The notes below the pieces were generated by a model. That model did not search any database. It was not told the origin of the DNA and saw only the letters and a list, made by a program, of their open reading frames with translations. From NCBI GenBank assembly GCA_018303645.1, contig JAGVXR010000051.1, positions 1 to 15,970 of the forward strand: a DNA stretch of 15,970 nt. The letters are read 5' to 3'. Source of the stretch: Candidatus Woesearchaeota archaeon. Its GTDB lineage: Archaea > Nanobdellota > Nanobdellia > Woesearchaeales > GW2011-AR4. Both the position numbers and the translations under genes were made by a program. Below are positions 6,553 through 14,639 of this stretch, piece by piece (positions within the stretch are counted from its first letter, which is position 1; each line of letters begins with the position of its first letter).

Positions 6553-8124
6553 TTACAATTCTATATCATAAAACAAAGTCAGCGAGTTTGGAATGTTATG
6601 CTTGTCATAAGCTGTGCTTTCTGGAGAGCCAGATTCTGCGTTTAGGACAAGTGCTTCATAAGGTTGTCTGCCTTTGAGGATAGTCCTATCCTTGCTGGTC
6701 CAACGCTTTAATTCATAAGCATTTATCTCTTCTACAATCTGCTCTATCTTTTCTCCTTTGAGGATACCATTTAAGAAAATTTGTACACCTTGATTATATA
6801 CTTCACTGTTTGTGTAAATAACAGTTGTAGGCAACCCCTGCCTCAGCCTTTTGATAACATCTAGAAAATATTGGCTAGTTTTGCATGAAGCCATAGCAAT
6901 AAGCTGGTAGCCCTTTCTGGGTTTGATTCGCCTTATGTCTTCGTCGCTAGCTTGAACTATCACCTCATTCCCAAGGTCCTTTAATATTGTGCCTTTATAT
7001 CCATGAAGTTCCTTCTTTGGTATTCTTATAGGACTTGGCTGCATTCTTAATGGGTTTGCCATGCCTTCTTTTGATAGGGCCCAGCCTAAACCGAAGTTTG
7101 AGTCTGCTTTCACATAAATAATATCAGATTCATCAAATGCCTTTACTGCCCCTTCTATATTGTCAACATACCTGACTCGCAGCAATAACTTATTTTGTGC
7201 AAAGTCTATTAATCTTATTTCATCCTTCTTAAGTGTGATATGTTCCTCATATCCAGCACCTATAAAAACAGCAATATCTAGTACACCATCAGATATAAGC
7301 TCTTTGATGTAGTCTGGTAGATTTTCATATTTAATTTCACCGCTTTTGTGTTTATTCATAATATCGGCTAATATATCACCAAACCTGGAAGCTTCCAGCA
7401 TTTTTTGCACTTTCTCGTCTTCAAAATCCGCTCCAAGGACTTGCTGGATAATCTCTTTGTCAGACTTTAGCCTAATATAGCCACCGCCAGTTCTTTCTGG
7501 GGAAAACCCAATCACTGTTGCAGCCAATATAGAACTTATTAAAATTTTCTCTGATACAAGCCCCAAATTCCTGCTAATATACATAAAAAAGCTATTCAAT
7601 CTGTTCATCATACCGGCGCTGATGTTAACAGCCAAATTGCCTGAAATAGTAGGCACCCAAATTTTTCTTAACCCAATTTTGACTCTTTGCAAGTCAAGTG
7701 GCATCTGGAGGGAATAATTATCAAATTTTTGAACAACATCCATTTCTTTGAACCTTTTTGCAGTCAGTTCTAACATCTGTTTAAAAGATTCTTTTTCCGC
7801 TTCAGTAAAGATTTTGCTGAATAAACCACTCTCCATTAAAGAGCGTAAATTATCTGCATCATTATACTCAAATAGCATAATCAGATTGTCTAATGTTGAA
7901 ATTTCTTCTGAATATTTTTTACTATTTTCTCCATAAAATTCCCTTAGTTTTTTGAGAATGAATAACGGCCTATTCCCTTTGCTTTTTATACTTTCAAATT
8001 CAGGCTTTATATCTTTCCAAATATACTTTAAATCCCTTTGTGAATACTCATTCACTCTCTTCCACTCAGACATGATATCCCATTTTTGATTCTGCATTTT
8101 TTCACTCATAGTACTATTATTCAT
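6553..8124 (-). CDS. 523-residue protein with shared helical module and possible caspase/CHAT-like fold
   Basis: Last gene of the minus-strand operon; its ATG overlaps the TGA of the CapA-fusion gene in ATGA. The N-terminal 200 residues are helical. Residues about 77-124 align without gaps to about 242-289 of the CapA-fusion protein (shared pattern TL..LI, DA..L..L, ES..F.KIF.E.E..FK..LE). The C-terminal half alternates strands and helices: DIAVFIGAG, LLLRVRYV, SDIIYVKAD, GNEVIVQ, YQLIAMASCKTS, PTTVIYTN, then QIFLNGILKG. This order resembles the caspase/CHAT protease fold, in which Cys follows the fourth strand; C414 in ASCKTS is placed like the Cys of CHAT ACETG, and H374 (LHGYKG) lies 40 residues before it. 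The His is not clearly at the end of the third strand, so activity is uncertain. A hydrophobic stretch (about 193-206) is too weak to call a membrane helix. Alternative: another Rossmann-like domain with no protease function. Confidence 0.6.
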   Translation of the reverse strand: MNNSTMSEKMQNQKWDIMSEWKRVNEYSQRDLKYIWKDIKPEFESIKSKGNRPLFILKKLREFYGENSKKYSEEISTLDNLIMLFEYNDADNLRSLMESGLFSKIFTEAEKESFKQMLELTAKRFKEMDVVQKFDNYSLQMPLDLQRVKIGLRKIWVPTISGNLAVNISAGMMNRLNSFFMYISRNLGLVSEKILISSILAATVIGFSPERTGGGYIRLKSDKEIIQQVLGADFEDEKVQKMLEASRFGDILADIMNKHKSGEIKYENLPDYIKELISDGVLDIAVFIGAGYEEHITLKKDEIRLIDFAQNKLLLRVRYVDNIEGAVKAFDESDIIYVKADSNFGLGWALSKEGMANPLRMQPSPIRIPKKELHGYKGTILKDLGNEVIVQASDEDIRRIKPRKGYQLIAMASCKTSQYFLDVIKRLRQGLPTTVIYTNSEVYNQGVQIFLNGILKGEKIEQIVEEINAYELKRWTSKDRTILKGRQPYEALVLNAESGSPESTAYDKHNIPNSLTLFYDIEL

Positions 8125-10730
8125 ACGAATTGATGGGGTTCTCCAATTGTTGTAGGGTTGAATGCATTAGGCCCAAAATTGTTTACATCAAGATAATACT
8201 CTTTGGCTTCTATTATTTTTCCCCTCTTTAACGTAACTTCCAGCATTGAGCCATTGGATTGTCTGGTTTTTGATCCAAACAAGAAATTTCCTAGGCTGTA
8301 AGCTATAACTCCATTATTATAAGTTTCTACTTCTCCAACTGCGTGAGGACCCGCTCCGACAACTATCGCAGCGCCGTTATCGACAGCCATTTTAGCTATA
8401 TGCCTTTGGTAATTAAATGGACGTGTTCCCAACTCACGACCCCAATGAAAAAATATGATAATAACATCAACCTTCCCTCGGAGTTTTTGTAAATCTTCCA
8501 AAAGATAATTTTCATCTTCAGGGTAAATATCCTGAATCCGGTCATCATCTGCAAATGTTTCATAGTTGTAAGCTTTTTCTTTCGTAAAATCAATCCTATT
8601 ATGAGATTTGTATGGTGCAGAGCCTGCTTTGTTAGAATCAGCTAAGAGATCAACAATATACATTATACAATAGGCAAGAATTCCTATTTTGTAGCCCTTG
8701 ATATTGAGAATTACGGGCTCTCTTGCCTCGTACATATTGTTGCCGCCGCCAACTGGATATACTCCAGCATCCCTTAGATGTTTTATTGTATCAGCAAGAC
8801 CTATTGGTCCATAATTCAATGTATGGTTATTGGCAAGGCTCATAACCTTAAACCCAGCATCTGCCAGTATTTTTGCTAAAAATGATGGTCCCTTAAAATG
8901 CCATTTTTCCCCTTCGATTGGTGTGCCTTTGTTGTCTGAAATCGGCATTTCAAGATTTCCGATAGCCAAATCCGCATTTTTTATATAAGATTCAGAATTA
9001 CTGAAGTAAATATGCGGGTCATCATTAATGTGCATTTTCTTCCACCAGCTCTTTTCGCTTGCAGCCTGCGGAAACATGGTGTCTCCAACGAAAATAATTT
9101 TTACTTCCTCTTGAGGTATATCATTAATTTCAGTTTTTTGGGCGTTTTTATTTATTGCCGCATAAGAGCCAAGTTTGTCAATAAAGCTTAACCCGGTGGC
9201 TGCAACTAAACCTGCTGCTGCTCCCTTGCCCGCCAATCTTAAAAAATCCCTTCTACCACTTTCAATCACTGAAATAATACTTAATAAATCATCATAAATT
9301 CTGCTGATTGACTGCTGTTTGTACCCTGTATAAACTAAGTTATCTACTAGATTTATTAATAAATTAATTTCTTCTTCACTAAACAAACTATTTTTTTGTG
9401 CATGGGCAATCCATAATTTTGCATGTTCAAAATTATTTTGTTGTATGGCATTTATCAGTTCTCTTTTCACTTGCGTTCTTGCAATTTCTGACTTTAGCTG
9501 TATCATCACCTTACTTCTGATTTTAGCAGACTCGTCTAGAACCCTTAAACCTTCATTTAATACCGCTCTAACATTTCTTTTAATTTTTCTTCTTTCAAAT
9601 TTGAGTCTTGTTCTTAGCCTTCTCAATCCTGACTTTTTTATTTTTTTAACTTTCTGAATTTCCTCGATTTTTGGAAAAGTATCACCAAGTACAAACTCCA
9701 TATCATCAATTCTTTTAGCTTCCCTGTAAATTGATTCATTAACCCATGGAGGTGCTTTTAATTCCTCTGCAACTTCTTTTAACTGCTCCAAAGATTTTTC
9801 TTCTTCTGCCAAATCTTTTGCCAATTCTTGCGGGGCTATTGGATAAGGCTCGCTTTTTGTGTTTTTCTTAATGTCTTCCAGTATTTTTTTAAAAAATTCT
9901 GCTTCTTTCTCATCAAAAATTTTTTTAAAACTTTTACTTTCAATCAATTGCTCAAGCTGGTAGGCATCCTGCTGTTCTATAAAAAATATCAAGTCATTTA
10001 ACGTTTTTATTTCCCCATTGTCGAACCATTCTTTATTCTTTGCATAATCTATCCAATACCTTGCATGAGCAAAATCATCTGCTTTAACAGAAACAATAAC
10101 ATTGTTTTTTATTATTCCTCTGTTCTTGTTTCTGACTTCAATAGTTTCGCCTGTAAAGCCCATTTTATCTAATTCATCCAATAAGTGATAAAACAATCCC
10201 AAATCTATGTTCAAAAGTATTAAAAAACCTTTGAAGTTTTTAAAGGGAGCTTTCCATGCTTCTTTGTAGTCCTCTCTCTTGCTCATCTGCTCAAGGGCTG
10301 GCTTGAATAATGTCTCTAGAAAATACTGCTCTTTCTCAACAATTTGCATCATGTCTAAGTAATTTCTGTGAATGGCTATGCCACATTGAGCCAGATTTTT
10401 GCTCATATTGATTCCGAAGTTATCTCTAATACTTATTTTGTCATCGTCATCTTGGTAATTCATTAATTCATCATTTGCTTTTATGAGAGAGTCAGCTAAA
10501 GGAAGAATCCCTTCGTCTTGATGAAAAAGTCTATGCTTGAGAATTAGTTTTTGCCCTTCATCTGTATAAATCAAACCAGGATCCTTGATTATATCCCCTA
10601 TATTCTCAACTTTTTTTGCTTTTTCAGGATGCAATACTATATTTACTGCAGCAAGCAATCTTTCCAATTCATCGCAAGCTTTTTTCTTGAGCCTAAATAT
10701 ATTAACAAGCTTAAGAATAAACGGGTACAT
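8121..10730 (-). CDS. CapA-type metallophosphatase fused to a large helical N-terminal half, with an internal twin-arginine segment
   Basis: An 869-residue protein from the ATG at 10730, one base after the upstream stop; an in-frame TTG at 10742 is a weaker start. Residues 1-480 are helical and charged, with two HA-x-x-WI repeats (about 221-231 and 435-445) and a very basic stretch (about 361-389). At about 493 comes GRRDFLRLAGKG followed by a hydrophobic, Ala/Gly-rich segment, which looks exactly like a Tat signal but lies mid-protein. The C-terminal 310 residues form a complete CapA/PGA_cap metallophosphatase domain: GDTMF (about 549), GNLE (591), ANNHTLNYG (634), FHWGRE (762), GAGPHAVGE (796) and YSLGNF. 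CapA proteins act in poly-gamma-glutamate or other envelope polymer metabolism. Ordinary CapA is about 350-400 residues with one N-terminal anchor; the added half is unusual. A GTG at 9269 just before the RR motif could start a shorter Tat-exported CapA form, but no ribosome binding site precedes it. Confidence 0.85.
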   Translation of the reverse strand: MYPFILKLVNIFRLKKKACDELERLLAAVNIVLHPEKAKKVENIGDIIKDPGLIYTDEGQKLILKHRLFHQDEGILPLADSLIKANDELMNYQDDDDKISIRDNFGINMSKNLAQCGIAIHRNYLDMMQIVEKEQYFLETLFKPALEQMSKREDYKEAWKAPFKNFKGFLILLNIDLGLFYHLLDELDKMGFTGETIEVRNKNRGIIKNNVIVSVKADDFAHARYWIDYAKNKEWFDNGEIKTLNDLIFFIEQQDAYQLEQLIESKSFKKIFDEKEAEFFKKILEDIKKNTKSEPYPIAPQELAKDLAEEEKSLEQLKEVAEELKAPPWVNESIYREAKRIDDMEFVLGDTFPKIEEIQKVKKIKKSGLRRLRTRLKFERRKIKRNVRAVLNEGLRVLDESAKIRSKVMIQLKSEIARTQVKRELINAIQQNNFEHAKLWIAHAQKNSLFSEEEINLLINLVDNLVYTGYKQQSISRIYDDLLSIISVIESGRRDFLRLAGKGAAAGLVAATGLSFIDKLGSYAAINKNAQKTEINDIPQEEVKIIFVGDTMFPQAASEKSWWKKMHINDDPHIYFSNSESYIKNADLAIGNLEMPISDNKGTPIEGEKWHFKGPSFLAKILADAGFKVMSLANNHTLNYGPIGLADTIKHLRDAGVYPVGGGNNMYEAREPVILNIKGYKIGILAYCIMYIVDLLADSNKAGSAPYKSHNRIDFTKEKAYNYETFADDDRIQDIYPEDENYLLEDLQKLRGKVDVIIIFFHWGRELGTRPFNYQRHIAKMAVDNGAAIVVGAGPHAVGEVETYNNGVIAYSLGNFLFGSKTRQSNGSMLEVTLKRGKIIEAKEYYLDVNNFGPNAFNPTTIGEPHQFV

Positions 10731-10731
10731 T

Positions 10732-13542
10732 TTATGTTCCAAAACGTCTGTTAAGTTTTCTTATTATATCTTCTGCTACTGGTGCTCGTTTTAGCCTTCC
10801 TATCAATGCGTCAAATTCTGCTTCTTTTTCGCTCAGGTCGGTTGCAGGTGAAGGTTTTATCGTAGGCGCAGCTCTAGCAGTAGTTTCTTGTTGTCTTAAT
10901 TTTGCAATTTTCTCTTCTTGTGTTTTTTTCCAATTTAATTCTTGTTGTACCTGTAACTCCTGATATTGCTCCCAGGCGTCTCTTTCTTCTTTTGTTTCTG
11001 CTCTAAAGGCTTCAAAAGGCACACCTCCAACCTCTTCTCTTATTCGTGCTTGCTTTTGTTTAGCCCTATTATAAAGAACTTTTGCTTTTCCCTCTTTATA
11101 ACCAACGGGTAATCTAGCATCAGAAGTCAGCGAAGTCAAATCATGAATGTTATCCTTTGTAGCATTGAGGTATTCAAATCTATAAGTTTTTCGTGCCTGC
11201 GCAATATTTTCATCCAACTGGTCTAGTAAATAATCGACTTGGGCTTTATTAGCTATTGCTTTCTCTGATTTATTTATTCTTTTTACTAAACTATGCCTTT
11301 CTTCTTCAATACCTTTTAATATCCCTAAGAATCTTTGTTTGTACTCGCTCATTCTTCCTCTGTTTCTGCTCCTTCCAGCTTTTATTTCTTCTCGTATAAA
11401 CCATTCATCAAATTCTGTTATTTCTTTTTTTATTTCTTCGATTTCTATTTTTTGTTTTTGTTCTTCAGAATGAGGCAATGCACCTCTTTCTTGCTTGTAT
11501 GGATAAGTTGTTCCTGGCTTTAAGAATTCAGGATGTATATAAAATGGCATTTTTCCTGGTATTACGCTAGGCTTTGTCGGTACTAATGGGCCACCTGCTG
11601 GAGGTCCTATTGAAGAAACAAGCTCAATGTCAATTTCTCTAGGTTGAACTTTTATATTTTTCTTTTGGTCAACCACAACTACGCCAAGTTTTGCTGGTCC
11701 AGGAATAAAAGCATTAGGAATTGGTCTAGAGTTGCGATTGTTTCCTATTAATATTCTTATTGGAGGTTTGCCTTCTTGTCCTATATACCAAATAAAGAAA
11801 ACTTTGCCAAGAGTAGCAGGATCAACTACATTGCCTGCAGTATCTTTAATCACTGCTTGCAATCCATCAATGGGTCTGCCTATTTCATGAGGAGTATTTG
11901 GAGTGGGATTTGTGATTTCAAGGGTTAAAGTTGGAGTTGGTTGTGGCGTTGCTTGCCCTTGTTGAGGCTGCTGCCCTTGTTCAATCAGCATTTTTAATCT
12001 GTCTAATCCGTCCACTTGTGCTGAAATCCTGCGCAACAGCAAAGCTACAATTTCATTTTCCCTCTGGTTGTAAGCTTCTAGCCTTGCTTCGTCTGTTATT
12101 GCGTCTTTAAACTTGCCTTTGACTAAGTCTTTAATGTGGTTATCATCAAATAAATTTCCTAAATCCCTGGCTAGTATATTTTGCTTCTTTTCAAGATTAT
12201 AGCAAAATGCAATCAGCCATAAAATGCCTTTTTGCTTGTCTTCTGCTCTTCTGGCTACATTCTCATCCATTAAAACTTTAAGAAGATACAACAAATTCCT
12301 TATGCCATTTTTTCTCTCGTCAGGTACATCCTGCAAATTTTGCAGTATTATGTTTTGCCAACCTTGGGGATCTTGTGGATTTTTAATTTTGCCATACAGC
12401 TCTGATTCAACTTCACCTAATTTCTTTAGTTCTTTTACGAACTCTCTTTCTTTTTTGATTATTTCTTTAACATTCCCTTCTTCTAGTTCTTCCAGCGTCT
12501 TACTTGGGTCAAGAAATAGATTTGCAAGGTCTTCTTCCCCATTGTCTTTTCTAAGAATTTCCTGTAATTTTGCGATATAGCCAGTCTTAACATCACCCTG
12601 TCTAATAAGATTATTTTTTTCGCGATTTATCAGCTCAATGTTTGCCTTCGCTTCATTCTTTTCTGTTTTAATATCAACTATTTTATTAATGATTTCTCGT
12701 GTTGGCGATGTTGGTTCTGTTGGCGGTCTTCCCGCTCTCCTAAATCTGTTCCTAACCCATTCTCTTGGTACTCTAAAAGCAAAAGGTGATAAAAACAGCA
12801 AAGGTATTATCCACCACCAGTTCCTTCCAAAAAACCCTTTCTCTGCTGCTGGCGTGGCAACTACGCCGCTTGGCGTTGTCGTACTCGGCAAAGTTCCAGG
12901 TCCGCTCGGGGCAGCAGCTCCAGGCGTTTCAAACAGGTCCTGCAGCCATTGGGGGGTGCCTGGCTGGAATCCCGTGTCAATGCCCTTGAAGGAATCGCCA
13001 AGAGACTTGAAGAAGCCTGCAATTCCGCTGGTGTCAACTGCCCCGGCTTCTGGAGCTGCCAAGGCGCTGAACAGCCACTGCACTCCTGCAATAGTGAGCA
13101 ATGTGAGCAAAAGCGCAAGCACAAACCTCCAGAACTTGTTTTTTATCCCTTTCAGCATCCACCAGTACAATATAAACAGCAGTACATACAAAAGCCACTG
13201 GATGTAGGGCAGCAAAAGCGTCGCTGAAAACCCCCCTAAGACAAGCAGGAATGCAGTCATCAGCCCAAGCAGGATTGCAATAACCTGCTCAGGCCTCTTT
13301 ACCTCCTTGAAAGCGTACCTTACCCCCATCATGTAAATTGCAATAAACAGCAATGCAAAGAAGAAGAAGTCAATTGTCTTTGCATAAGGCTTGTACTGCT
13401 CATTTGTAAAGAAATTATTAATCTCAACCAAGCCGCCTTTCAAAGCTTCGGTGTATGGCTTTGCATAGGCTATATTTGGCAATACCAAGAGCAATGCAAT
13501 CGCCAAAATTAAGATTGTTAGCCTATTATTGTTTGATTTCAT
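10732..13542 (-). CDS. Large secreted/membrane coiled-coil protein (936 residues), unknown function
   Basis: Residues 1-27 form a signal peptide ending AYA|KP. Four membrane helices follow (about 57-75, 85-105, 107-128, 137-158), a Pro/Thr/Gly/Ala linker (about 200-235), and a fifth helix (about 241-256) followed by the basic RVPREWVRNRFRR. The remaining soluble part has Glu/Lys-rich helices (280-525), a Gln/Pro/Thr linker, a beta-sandwich-like domain (about 538-645, with LTLEITN, GLQAVIKD, KVFFIWYIG, KLGVVVVD) and a long coiled coil (about 690-890). No family was recognised; it reads as a membrane scaffold. Its ATG overlaps the TGA of the RNase H-like gene (ATGA), and its end abuts the CapA-fusion gene. 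The first 900 bases or so are clearly richer in G+C than the rest of the gene, which could mean a mosaic origin. Confidence 0.8.
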   Translation of the reverse strand: MKSNNNRLTILILAIALLLVLPNIAYAKPYTEALKGGLVEINNFFTNEQYKPYAKTIDFFFFALLFIAIYMMGVRYAFKEVKRPEQVIAILLGLMTAFLLVLGGFSATLLLPYIQWLLYVLLFILYWWMLKGIKNKFWRFVLALLLTLLTIAGVQWLFSALAAPEAGAVDTSGIAGFFKSLGDSFKGIDTGFQPGTPQWLQDLFETPGAAAPSGPGTLPSTTTPSGVVATPAAEKGFFGRNWWWIIPLLFLSPFAFRVPREWVRNRFRRAGRPPTEPTSPTREIINKIVDIKTEKNEAKANIELINREKNNLIRQGDVKTGYIAKLQEILRKDNGEEDLANLFLDPSKTLEELEEGNVKEIIKKEREFVKELKKLGEVESELYGKIKNPQDPQGWQNIILQNLQDVPDERKNGIRNLLYLLKVLMDENVARRAEDKQKGILWLIAFCYNLEKKQNILARDLGNLFDDNHIKDLVKGKFKDAITDEARLEAYNQRENEIVALLLRRISAQVDGLDRLKMLIEQGQQPQQGQATPQPTPTLTLEITNPTPNTPHEIGRPIDGLQAVIKDTAGNVVDPATLGKVFFIWYIGQEGKPPIRILIGNNRNSRPIPNAFIPGPAKLGVVVVDQKKNIKVQPREIDIELVSSIGPPAGGPLVPTKPSVIPGKMPFYIHPEFLKPGTTYPYKQERGALPHSEEQKQKIEIEEIKKEITEFDEWFIREEIKAGRSRNRGRMSEYKQRFLGILKGIEEERHSLVKRINKSEKAIANKAQVDYLLDQLDENIAQARKTYRFEYLNATKDNIHDLTSLTSDARLPVGYKEGKAKVLYNRAKQKQARIREEVGGVPFEAFRAETKEERDAWEQYQELQVQQELNWKKTQEEKIAKLRQQETTARAAPTIKPSPATDLSEKEAEFDALIGRLKRAPVAEDIIRKLNRRFGT

Positions 13543-14099
13543 TTTTGGGCGAAAGGTTTAAATACGGATGCATCTATTGCAAATAGCGATGAAGGGTGCC
13601 ATGCCAATCCGTGCCTAAGCTTTGCTGAAAACACGGTTGAAGCAGGTCTGCTCGCAAGAGCCCCCCGAATCAATTTTTCTATATCTTTTTCTGATAATAT
13701 TTTTTGTGGTTTAGCAAATCCTCTTTTTACATTAGCAGCAAATTCATGAGCTTTTGAATTTTTAGTAATATGGGCTATTCTAATCAGGTTTTTGTCAAAG
13801 TCTCTGTAATCTTTTCTTATGAAATCAAGAAGTAAAGATTTGATGTAATTTTGCTTCCCGTCATACTCATTATCAATAATGATTAATTCCGCTTGGTGCA
13901 GGTAGTCCTTTATCGTGTAATACACGCAAGCAACAAACAATTTCAGAATTATCTGCTTCTCTTTTCTATACTTCTTAATAAGCTCTCTTTTTGTATCTTT
14001 TGTAAATAATACAGCATACTGATGATTATTTGAAAAAGCAAGGATAGTATCCATATCTGTCTGTTCTATCTTTCCGCTTTGGTCAACTTCTATTCTCAT
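13539..14099 (-). CDS. RNase H-like archaeal protein with an anomalous C-terminal tail
   Basis: A 186-residue protein from the ATG at 14099, two bases after the upstream stop; an upstream in-frame ATG at 14120 lies inside the preceding gene. The opening MRIEVDQSGKIEQ, with acidic D6 in VDQSG, then IIIDNEYDGKQ (D76, E78, D80) and HITKNSKAHEFA (110-121), resembles a RuvC/RNase H-like fold with acidic metal ligands; I recall a widespread archaeal family with this layout that ends near the sequence corresponding to SEKDIEKLI (136-144). The last 42 residues (145-186, from RGALASRPAS on) look unlike the rest and lie antisense to a strong plus-strand promoter, so they may be read-through into foreign sequence. 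It pairs with the winged-helix/degenerate nucleotidyltransferase gene upstream. Nuclease activity is inference. Confidence 0.6.
   Translation of the reverse strand: MRIEVDQSGKIEQTDMDTILAFSNNHQYAVLFTKDTKRELIKKYRKEKQIILKLFVACVYYTIKDYLHQAELIIIDNEYDGKQNYIKSLLLDFIRKDYRDFDKNLIRIAHITKNSKAHEFAANVKRGFAKPQKILSEKDIEKLIRGALASRPASTVFSAKLRHGLAWHPSSLFAIDASVFKPFAQK
13549..13565 (+). promoter_or_regulatory. Orphan plus-strand BRE/TATA promoter
   Basis: GCGAAAGG followed by TTTAAATA (13558-13565) closely matches the promoters before 4877 and 14875. No plus-strand gene follows. TTTAAATA also reads TATTTAAA on the minus strand, but there it has no good BRE and is only about 20 bases from the ATG at 13542, so plus is the better orientation. 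Confidence 0.5.
13586..13682 (+). ncRNA. Candidate small RNA antisense to the RNase H-like gene
   Basis: Expected to start about 25 bases after the orphan TATA box and end at T-rich sequence (TTTTT at about 13674-13678). The segment is richer in G+C than its surroundings. Possible stems are CCGTG/CACGG (13609-13613 with 13632-13636) and GCTC-GCAA-GAGC (a GNRA tetraloop hairpin near 13650-13663). A nine-codon ORF starting at 13589 is an alternative reading. No known RNA family was matched. Confidence 0.25.
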
Positions 14100-14101
14100 T
14101 T

Positions 14102-14620
14102 TCAAAATCCCGAAATGCATTTTTTTATTATATCGACAATCTTGTCTTCTCCAAAAAGCACAACGCCATTTTTCAATAGCTGGAGTATTCCCGAATCTTT
14201 TTTTCTCAGCAAAGCAATAACTTCATCTTCTGTTTTCGTGATTAAGCTGACATCAGGAATAGAAACGTCAAGAGTTGTAACACTATCTGTAATCAGCAGC
14301 AAGTTTTTCTTATCCACAATTGCGGCTTTTGCCTGCCTTAACTTTTCAGCATCAACTTCAGTTTTTTCCTCAGAATAGAGCAGGACAATTTCAGCAAGGT
14401 GGCAGGCAATTTTGTTTTCAAAATTTATTTTGCAGAACAAGCCTGTGCCGAGTTTTTCACTGACAACAATGCCCTGCTTTTCAAGCTTTTTCAGAATGTT
14501 GAAGACGCCTGCAGCGCTGAAATCAAGCCTTTGGGCAATATTCCTTATTGTAAGCTTTTCAGGGAAATTTCTAACCAGAAAGCTGATTACGCTAAATTCA
14601 TTGTCCGACAGCGATAACAT
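14102..14620 (-). CDS. Winged-helix protein with a degenerate nucleotidyltransferase domain
   Basis: A 172-residue protein at the head of the operon. Residues 1-60 are a MarR-like winged helix (LTIRNIAQRLDFSAAGVFNILKKLEKQGIV). The C-terminal half ends GILQLLKNGVVLFGEDKIVDIIKK, which is the usual tail of MNT-type nucleotidyltransferases, and is preceded by NLLLITDSVTTLDVSIPDVSLIT where the GS...DxD active site would be; GS is missing and only scattered Asp remain, so catalysis is unlikely. It sits two bases before the RNase H-like gene. It is probably an autoregulator or antitoxin-like partner of that protein. The gene follows the AT-rich spacer with phased repeats, which may be its binding sites. 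Confidence 0.65.
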   Translation of the reverse strand: MLSLSDNEFSVISFLVRNFPEKLTIRNIAQRLDFSAAGVFNILKKLEKQGIVVSEKLGTGLFCKINFENKIACHLAEIVLLYSEEKTEVDAEKLRQAKAAIVDKKNLLLITDSVTTLDVSIPDVSLITKTEDEVIALLRKKDSGILQLLKNGVVLFGEDKIVDIIKKCISGF

Positions 14621-14639
14621 TGTTTATTTTTAATAAATA

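Noticed and set aside
12638..13207. Long open frames on the plus strand, and another minus frame, across this region
   Set aside because: They arise because the DNA here is G+C-rich and low in stop codons. The 936-residue frame has a signal peptide, membrane helices and overlap with its neighbours, while the alternatives show no sensible protein features.
13586..13628. C/D-box guide RNA (GCGATGA as C box, CTGA as D box)
   Set aside because: The C box has a mismatch, and no D'/C' pair with the usual 12-base spacing is present.
13586..13682. tRNA, 5S rRNA, SRP RNA or RNase P RNA
   Set aside because: None of the conserved elements (T-loop, SRP GGAA-loop helix, RNase P core) could be found on either strand.
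14079..14378. Plus-strand open frame of 99 residues
   Set aside because: It is antisense to the winged-helix gene and shows no promoter, ribosome binding site or protein features.
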